This document shows, piece after piece, positions 57,412-64,000 of a DNA stretch of 64,000 nt; the stretch's first letter is position 1, and each line of letters starts with the position of its first letter. The position numbers were made by a program, and so were the translations under genes. The DNA is from Euborellia annulipes (Eukaryota > Arthropoda > Insecta > Dermaptera > Anisolabididae), in NCBI GenBank assembly GCA_023213315.1, contig JAKCPI010002751.1, positions 43,661 through 107,660 of the forward strand, given 5' to 3'. The notes beneath the pieces are model-generated. The model was not told the DNA's origin. It did no database searches and saw only the letters and a program-made list of their open reading frames with translations.

Positions 57412-58690
57412 ATTCCTGTTTAACTAAATACCACACCACAAAATTGTCCCCTGGAATCTATTCTGCTTCCCACAAACTTGAGAGTAAAAATACGAATTTT
57501 AGCCATTCAAACAATGAAATAATTTATAATCTTCTCTTAGAGCTTTTTATTTAGATTTTTTGAAAACAATTTTCCAAACTCTCGTTTTAATGCAACTTCT
57601 TCATAACGGTTCAACTAATAAGTGGTCTAAAAAAAATTGACGATCGCAAATCAACAAGTTTTATTTTTTTATATTTCTCTCTTTTTTTATCAAGTGAATA
57701 ATAATTCAGGAAAAAAAATTGACTGACATGGGTTGTCCAACTTGAAAATCAGAGAGAGGTCTACGTGAGCTGGCTTCATTATTAAGATCAAAAATTTAGG
57801 AGTTTAGTTTTAGAGGGTGAAAAAAGTTTCTCTTTCCTCTTTTGTTTTTAATCATTTATAATTTTAAAAAAATGGGCGTTAAACTAATTAAAAGTGTCAA
57901 AATAAAATCAAAAGTAGAAATTTTTTTAATTCTGAGGCCCCTTGGCTATAAACAAAAACTTATTTTTACCAATTGGTATCCAATTGATTTAAATAAATAT
58001 TCATCATAGCGCGGTGAAACCTCAGGTGGGTGACCTCGAGTAATCAGCGTGTTAAACGTCCCTTAGTTGCCATAAATAAATATAAATAAAAGTGAAACTC
58101 ACAAGCCGGGAGGATAATTTTTTTTTAATTACATTACGCTGTCAAATTTTGAAATCCCTTTTTATGAATGAAAGATTCAAGATAATTATAAAATAAAATA
58201 AAGTATATCAAAGTTCAAAATGGATCAAATCAAATAAATAAATAAACAAGTGATTGTTTTATTGAATAAATAATGCAGTGATCATGGTGTATGTGCCTGT
58301 GTGTATGCGTGGGTGGTAAGTTTCTCTCTCTCATTCTCTTCAAGGTTTCAACGATTGCATTCTATGGTGCAACTCTCTTTAAATTCACTCTTTCTCTCTT
58401 CAGATCAATCCTTAAACTATTACTAACTTTTTAAATTTATATATTTAAGATAATAATGTTTAATGTTTTATATATAAACTTATTTGTAGTAAGTATTTAT
58501 TAATTAAATACAAAAATTAATGATATTTATTTCATGGTCTCCACTAATTGATGAATAGCACGAGACTTTTTTTTTACAATTTTATTACGAGGTAATAACG
58601 CAATTCTATTTGTTCATTTTGGGCTTATTATTATAATAACTAAATAGGGCCTTGTTTTAAATAATTGCCAACAACGCCTTGATAGTCATA
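57412..58690. other. Non-coding stretch with possible SINE-like remnant
   Basis: 57965-58100 holds TTGGTATCCAATTGATTTAA, CAGGTGGGTGACCTCGAG, GTCCCTTAGTTGCCATAAAT and an A-rich end, reminiscent of the SINE body and tail at 30052 but too diverged to assign. The rest is AT-rich with a CT tract near 58320. Confidence 0.4.
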
Positions 58691-58864
58691 TTTATTTAAG
58701 GAGTTTTTCAGCATCTGAGGCCATTTTGATCAGGCCTCTATTTTTCTAAACGAATTAAGTTCAATATAATTTGTAAAAATTTTCATCGTTTGGTACGGGT
58801 AGCGAACCCCTGACCTCCTGCATAAGATGAGTGAGTATCAACGACTGCGCTAATGCTCGGGGAC
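58691..58864 (-). mobile_element. tRNA-derived SINE
   Basis: Minus strand: CCCCGAGCATTAGCGCAGTC (A box), CAGGAGGTCAGGGGTTCGCT (B box), then a body and tail ending in GATCAAAATGGCCTCAGATG and CTGAAAAACTCC. Target duplication unclear. Confidence 0.75.
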
Positions 58865-58966
58865 AATTACATAGGCCTATGTTGTTTGAGCTATTTTCGA
58901 TTAGAGTTTGTGTTCGAATGACTCGAACCAGGAAGTCAAATAAAAATTTTTCCAATGTCCGTGACC

Positions 58967-59244
58967 CAAGGGCGGATACAAGGGAGGGGGGGGGGTAAAG
59001 GGGGTATTTACCCTCTCCCTCCGAGATTTGAAAAAATACCTTTTTTTTGAAAAAAAAAAAATTATTTTTAATGTAAAATTTCAAAAATTAATACTTGAAA
59101 ATTTGATTTGTATTTATATTCTGGCAAACAAGTACAGAATGCGCCTTTAAATTACCGAAATTAAGAAAAAAATAGTGTGCTGTGCGACGGGTCACACCAG
59201 ATTACCCCCCCCCCCCCCGAGAAACACCTCTGGATCCGCCCTTG
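58967..59244. mobile_element. hAT-type MITE carrying an H1 3' end
   Basis: A 278-bp element with termini CAAGGGCGGATACAAGGG and the complement of CAAGGGCGGATCCAGAGG. It has a perfect 8-bp duplication CCGTGACC (58959-58966 and 59245-59252). Its right half contains a decayed H1 stem-loop (59110-59203). Confidence 0.9.
59110..59203 (+). repeat. H1 3' stem-loop inside a hAT-type MITE
   Basis: ACAAGTACAGAATGCGCCTT, AAATTACCGAAATTAAG and GTGTGCTGTGCGACGGGTCA, CACCAGATTA correspond to the H1 terminal hairpin. The left outer arm is missing. Confidence 0.75.
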
Positions 59245-59354
59245 CCGTGACCCGTGTCTCAGAGAGAACTCGTGGATGGGGTCCCTTGGTTCATTTAATT
59301 CCATTGAATTAGCTACCCATGGTTTGAAATAAATAGGAATGCGGCCTAACTGGC

Positions 59355-59408
59355 CTGGGGCGGGGGGGGGGCGAGCGCCCCCCTTCGTCCCACCTGGATA
59401 CGCAACTG
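59355..59408 (-). mobile_element. Solo hAT-type terminus
   Basis: On the minus strand: CAGTTGCGTATCCAGGTGGG then ACGAAGGGGGGCGC. CAGTTGCGTA is a familiar hAT-type end, but no matching second end was found nearby. Confidence 0.45.
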
Positions 59409-59430
59409 ATATGTTCATAATAACGATTAT

Positions 59431-59512
59431 CGTAAAAAATTTTAAATGGCCAAGTTGCCGAAAAGACTGTGTATGTGTGTGTGTGAATGGAAAAAAGTGT
59501 TAAAAAAAAAAC
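59431..59512 (+). mobile_element. SINE 3' tail fragment
   Basis: TTTTAAATGGCCAAGTTGCC, GAAAAGACTGTGTATGTGTG, then GAAAAAAGTGTTAAAAAAAA. Same tail as at 30052 and 41279. Confidence 0.75.
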
Positions 59513-59900
59513 CTTAATAGAGATTTCCAAGAAAATGAATAGAGTTATTTTAAGAAACAATAACCACTGATCTTATGGAACAACTGTCAAAAAGAGGTGG
59601 AGAAATATACTGGTAGATAGCATTATAGATTTTTTTTTTTTTTTTTTTTAGTTTTTAATTAACTATCAATAGTTATTTTCCCTTGTTTTTCTGGTTCCAT
59701 GTGAAAAGAGAGGAGAGAGTTGTCAAATGGCTTATCAAAGCAAATAAATCACATATTAAAAAAAAATAATTAGAAAATAAAAAAAATGTAGTCACTAAGA
59801 AAATAGCAAATATAACTCTCAATGAAATTAAATCAAATATCAACGAAATAGAAGCTGCCATCTTTTTGACTCTTTGCTTTAAAAAATGATCTCAACTCAC
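59513..59900. other. AT-rich non-coding stretch
   Basis: Poly-T at 59630-59650. If the candidate exon next to it is real, this would be the start of its intron on the minus strand. Confidence 0.4.
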
Positions 59901-60150
59901 CGAGGTGATTGCAGCTGGATTCCAGTCTATTCTCCCCTTCTATTTTGTATTTTCAACACTTATTAAACACATAACACATTCCCGTAGTATTTAATCAATG
60001 AATTAAACACAAATTGAACACTTGATAAATATAAATTCACAATACATTTCGCACTGCCGAACTCGCGTGAATTAGGAGTAAATCACAACTATATTCTTTG
60101 GACCGTTTGATCAACTAGCCAATTGGGATGACGTCATCAGACTGATGTGA
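59901..60150 (-). other. Candidate first exon and promoter, minus strand
   Basis: Unique, non-repeat sequence. Read on the minus strand it ends CAGCTGCAATCACCTCG followed by GTGAGTTGAG, a consensus donor (junction 60,900 minus 1,000, i.e. between 59901 and 59900). About 230 bp upstream is a perfect TGACGTCA. No ATG-led frame of note lies between, so it would be 5' untranslated sequence. There is no transcript evidence. Confidence 0.3.
60129..60136. promoter_or_regulatory. TGACGTCA site (CRE-like)
   Basis: The palindromic octamer TGACGTCA in the context GGGATGACGTCATCAG, the consensus of CREB/ATF-type bZIP proteins. It is rare by chance in DNA this AT-rich and lies upstream of the candidate donor at 59900. 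Confidence 0.4.
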
Positions 60151-60414
60151 GCGGCAAATTCATCAACAATCAAATAATTTATAGCTGCTAATTTCATTCA
60201 CATATAATTTTTTTTTTTTTATTAGATATATTATTAAAAACGACTGCTAATTTATTATTACTATTATTATTTATAATTATATAGACGTATTTTATTTATT
60301 TTTAAATATAGTAATAAAATATGATAGATAAAAAAATTTTTTAATGGATTTTTAGGGAAAATCAGGAAAAAATATAGTTTGTGCACCAAGCAAAATAATA
60401 GAAAAAAGAATCTA

Positions 60415-60651
60415 GTGGGGGCTCGCAGGTGTAGCGGGCTAGAGTGTCGGCTTCTACAAAGAAGATGGCTGTTCAAATCCTGGGCCTGCGGGATTTTTTC
60501 ATTAAATAAAAATATTTAATGTAAATAAAATCCTCAAGCAGGCACTGGATTGAAATACCAGCCAACTCTACGAGGAGAGGGAGTTGCCGTGACATCCCGT
60601 CCTGTGGAAGGGACGTAAAGAAGGATCCCGATAGGAATTTCAAATAATAAT
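60415..60651 (+). mobile_element. Complete tRNA-derived SINE, second family
   Basis: GGCTCGCAGGTGTAGCGGGC (A box), GATGGCTGTTCAAATCCTGG (B box), a body with GAAATACCAGCCAACTCTAC, GGGAGTTGCCGTGACATCCC and GGAAGGGACGTAAAGAAGG, and an AATAATAATA tail. A perfect 10-bp duplication AAAGAATCTA flanks it (60405-60414 and 60652-60661). The GGGACGTAAAG end recalls the conserved 3' segment of many animal SINEs. Confidence 0.9.
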
Positions 60652-60807
60652 AAAGAATCTAAGAGGTCGGTAATAGAGAAAAACTATGAGAATTTAATTC
60701 GATATTTTAAGACCAAATGAGATAAATGAAAAAAGTGAAGTTGGCTACTCACTGATAAATGAATTCCCGTTAAAAAAGAATTATCCCTAACTCGTTGAGA
60801 AGAAATG

Positions 60808-60840
60808 AAACTCACCTGAAACAAAAGAAAAAAAAAATTA
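60808..60840 (-). promoter_or_regulatory. Candidate recursive splice site, minus strand
   Basis: On the minus strand: TTTTTTTTTTCTTTTGTTTCAG directly followed by GTGAGTTTC (junction 60816/60815; the tract spans 60819-60840). Same acceptor-plus-donor layout as at 38663 and same strand as the candidate first exon at 59901-60150. Confidence 0.35.
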
Positions 60841-62270
60841 ATAATCTGATTGTTTTTAAATGTAATTAAAATTTACTATATGTGACCGTCCACATGAACA
60901 GGCTACAGATAAGAGCTGTTAATCAATGCCTTGAATAACGAATGGGTGGCCCCGAAAAACAAGCGTGTGGAACATTCCACGGAAAGAATTATATTTAAAA
61001 ATAAAACCCCAATACCTTAGATGTGGGACTCTGAAAATTTGTAAATAATTTTGAAAAAATTTTCTTTAATTTATTTAGCTACATTTTTTCATTCTATATA
61101 TGCAAATACATTAAATAATTGACAAATTAAAAAAATAATTCATGTAGGATAATGAAAGCTAATTGCAATGTGCAAAATCCAATCTCTCTCTCTCTCTCTC
61201 TCTCTAATATCTTTCATATTTATTTATAAACTTTTGTTTTTGCGGATTTGTTTTTTAATAATTTTTTTTAAACAAACCCTGCTTGTCCATGTTTAGGTTT
61301 TGCATATTAACCAATTTATATAGTTTATTTCGGGATTTTCGGGTATTTGTTATACAAAATTCTCTCTCTTGGTGTGAGAGATGGTTTTGATCAATATTTA
61401 GAATGGTCTCTCCGATCTTGTCAAAACCAATTAGCCTTTGTTTACGCCGATTAGCCAACCCCCGGTGATTTTAATTCCGTCAATTATTCAGATCATCTGA
61501 CTATATAACAAGTAGAGATTCTCTCTCTCTATGTGTCGTGTGTGGGGGAGGGAGCATTTGTATAAATAGCATCTCGAGGAGGTTATATAGGAGGAGAGTT
61601 AGGTGTAGATGTTGTTGTTGTTGTTGTGTTCGATGTGGGGGGTAAAGAGAGAAGGGGGAAGGGGGAGGGGTTGGTTTGGTTGTGTAGTGTTGTCGACGCT
61701 ATGGACAAAACCGGTTGGCTGTCTATCCGTCCCGGAACGAATTAACACCAAACTGTCAAGCAACATTGGATATAGAACGGGAGGGGGAAAGGGGATGTTA
61801 ATGCCCACCAATTGATTGGTTAGAGAAGAGAGAGAGATTCTATATCTGCCAGATAAATTTTAATAATTCATGAAATATCACTCATCACCTTTAGATTTTT
61901 ATTTTATTTAATAAAATTCAACTTTAAATTGTATAAAAGGTAGAAAAAAAAAAACAATACCAATAATTTTTGCGTTAAATATTAAAAATAATAACCGACT
62001 CCTTTATCACTTGCCCTAAATTCATTAGATGTAAATTTTGCTATTGAAAAAAAAAGAGGAATTAAGAAACCCATGAGACCAGTTGGAGAAAGCAATTTTT
62101 TTCTGTTTAATTATATGATTAGATTAACTAGATGTGAAAAGATTCGAAAGTCATAGTCAATTAGCGAAATTAGAACTGAAGCAATCAGCCCTAAATTGCA
62201 TATGATGACCACTAGTCAAATAAAATCAGAGTGTGATAAAAATTAGAAAGATGATGTTTCCGCATTTAAT
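60841..62270. other. Non-coding stretch with islands
   Basis: (CT)n at 61184-61206. 61500-61830 is a complex island with (GTT)n near 61610-61627 and G-rich tracts. Two mirrored short frames there (68 and 70 codons) show no domain. Confidence 0.45.
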
Positions 62271-62400
62271 TAGGGGTCGTCCACATATTACGTAACGCCT
62301 TTTTTGACGATATTCTAGTCCCCTCCCTGTCACTGTTAGTCACATACAATCAAACTCTACAAATATCAAGACACAACATAAAACCACCCTCCCCCTCCTC
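62271..62400 (+). repeat. ATTACGTAACGC-type transposon end
   Basis: AGGGGTCGTCCACATATTAC then GTAACGCCTTTTTTGACG and a C-rich stretch. GGGGTCGTCC...ATTACGTAACGC is a terminal motif seen in DNA elements of many animals. The other end is not found. Confidence 0.5.
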
Positions 62401-62563
62401 GCCCCCCGAATCGAAACTTGTTTCAAACTTTTTCTTAAAATTTCCTATACAAAATTCATAGAAAATTTTCCCTTGTGGCTCAAATAACCACTTCCTCTTG
62501 CGAAAATCATTTGGCCTTTTTTTTTAGAATGCACGAGTCGCATCCCATCTTCATTCAAACTTA

Positions 62564-62712
62564 AAAAAATCTGGTGTGACTAGTCACACCAGATTTTTTG
62601 GGTTGAGATATCTTTAGTTTCCGACAGTAGGGTACTTTTGAATTCAAGATGTAAAATTTATAAGTATGGGAAAATATTTATATTTTGTTACCATAGCAAC
62701 CATAGGAGAAAT
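62564..62712 (-). repeat. H1 repeat, 3' fragment with contracted hairpin
   Basis: The 3' stem-loop is reduced to AAAATCTGGTGTGACTAGTCACACCAGATTTT, listed here by arms: AAAATCTGGTGTGACTA (62566-62582) and its complement (to 62599). The rest is normal reversed H1 (TTAGTTTCCGACAGTAGGGT, GTTACCATAGCAACC). It abuts a plus-strand copy head to head. Confidence 0.85.
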
Positions 62713-62865
62713 TGCTTTTACTTTCTCTTACCTATGTATATATGTAATATATATAGAGAGAAAGTATTGGATTCATGTCAAAAATTCGATGTCGAGATTT
62801 TGATGGATCTTCACGTTTTGAGGTCCCCTGAATCCAAAAAAGTGGTTTTCGCGACATGGTCTGCC

Positions 62866-62901
<36 letters not shown>

Positions 62902-63180
62902 CAATTTTAAGCATGAAGGAATTGAGCTATGAGGCTGATATTTTATATTTAAGTTAAACACCCCCGGGACCGGAAAAATAAGCTTTTAATCAAAATCGGC
63001 CAAAGAGTACTAGTACTTTACTGATGTACTTTTTCAGTTTTTTTTTCGATTTTCTCAAAATTCTCTCTAACGATTTTGATTAAAATTCAAAAATCAATTA
63101 TTTTTTAGATGCTCTTTCAAATGTATATTCTCGTTTTGCCTTCAAATTGTTTGAAGCACACTTTACTCTTGTGCTTCATA
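62711..63180 (+). repeat. H1 repeat, interrupted by C1
   Basis: TTTTACTTTCTCTTACC, palindrome, body with (GT)n at 62868-62900, then CTTTACTCTTGTGCTTCATA, where the C1 element inserts at TA (63179-63180). The rest presumably lies beyond the window. Confidence 0.9.
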
Positions 63181-64000
63181 CACTGTAAAAAAATATGAAT
63201 TTTCATTCATATCTCATGAAAACTTTGGTGGTTTAAATTTAATAGACCTAGGATATGAGTTAAAATTAATATACAAGTACATGAATAAGTATCGCTTTAA
63301 AAAAAATATGAATTTTCCTTCTTTTTTTCACATACTTTCGTAGTTTAATTTTAATACACCCAGAATGTGGAATTAAAATTAATATAAAAGTTTATGAACA
63401 AATTACCAACTTTTAAACAATCTTTTTTCTTTGTGTGCCCGCCAAATTTTGAAATCGTTAAAAGTGCACTGCGCGACAAGTTGAGAATCACTGGTCTAAA
63501 CGTTCTCAAATAACTCGACTACCTCAAAGGAATTTTTTATTAATGTGCAGTTTACGTTATTTTAAGGAAACTTGAAATTATTCTTTTAAAATTCATTTCA
63601 AAATCTATATTGATTAAATTCTGGTTTTAAATTCTTGCTCTAAAACTATTTAAGAATATTTATGAAGTCATACTAATTAAATAATTTTATCAAAATAATT
63701 CAACTAAATAGCTATTAAATTAAAATTAAAATTAACAATTTCACCAAAATAATTAATTTTAAAATATACAAAGAAAGTGGTTAGGTTGGCACCAGGTTGG
63801 CACCAAATTCTGTTTTTGAAGTAGCTGATTTAACGCATAGATAATTATGAACGTGTATTATTATTTAAAATGAAATATAAATATTTAATCAATATATTGA
63901 AATAGGAACATTTTACTAATTAAGTGTAAGTATTGAATTTGAATTTTTTCATTACAGAGAAATTTTTTTTTTCTCAATTTCAAACAATTATTGTTTGTCA
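63181..64000 (+). mobile_element. C1 element, partial at window end
   Basis: CACTGTAAAAAAATATGAAT and the next 800 bp follow the left unit of the 51607-55351 dimer with scattered substitutions and small indels (for example GGTTGGCACCAGGTTGGCAC conserved). It runs off the window, so dimer or monomer cannot be told. Confidence 0.9.

Overview
This 64 kb window looks like nuclear DNA of an AT-rich invertebrate animal, possibly an arthropod. I find no protein-coding gene in it that I can defend. The longest open frames (160, 125, 122 and 112 codons) fall in repeats, inverted repeats or low-complexity tracts and show no recognisable domain. The window reads as intergenic DNA or the inside of very long introns, filled with mostly short, non-autonomous transposable elements.

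The main component is one repeat family, called H1 here (full copy about 0.7-0.9 kb). I see about 20 complete, truncated or internally deleted copies on both strands. H1 has a T-rich 5' edge followed by ACTTTCTCTTACC in a palindrome. It has an internal GT/GTCT microsatellite core, then the inverted 13-mer GGTAAGAGAAAGT, a long 3' stem-loop, and ends in T-rich sequence. A second family, H2 (three copies), has the same plan with the unrelated subterminal repeat AACTTTGCCCA/TGGGCAAAGTT. This layout, with head-to-tail copies, resembles the Helentron-associated elements (HINEs, DINE-1/INE-1 type) of insects. That classification is inference.

Layout: 1-4 kb H1 fragments in mixed orientation; 4.6-6.3 kb three inverted-repeat elements; 8.5-9.8 kb tandem H1 pair; 11.6-12.2 kb H1 with a nested hAT-type MITE; 14.5-21.8 kb foldback, Harbinger-type and SINE elements; 25.5-33.3 kb dense H1 copies with a nested SINE and Penelope-like inverted ends; 34-41 kb H2 copies and the M1 family; 41.4-43.4 kb a divergent tandem repeat with a nested hAT-type MITE; 45-48 kb SINEs and MITEs; 48.6-49.8 kb H1 with H2 nested inside; 50.0-55.35 kb two large palindromes back to back; 56.3-57.4 kb an inverted M1 dimer; 58.7-60.7 kb SINEs, a chimeric hAT-type MITE and a promoter-like block; 62.5-64 kb H1 interrupted by another copy of the second large palindrome's unit.

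The only gene-like signals are weak. There are two juxtaposed acceptor/donor strings of recursive-splice type (about 38,663 on + and 60,815 on -), a possible minus-strand first exon with a TGACGTCA site (about 59,901-60,150), and a possible short plus-strand terminal exon (about 32,127-32,212). No host genes are seen working together. The biology visible here is layered transposon insertion, datable from target-site duplications and nesting.
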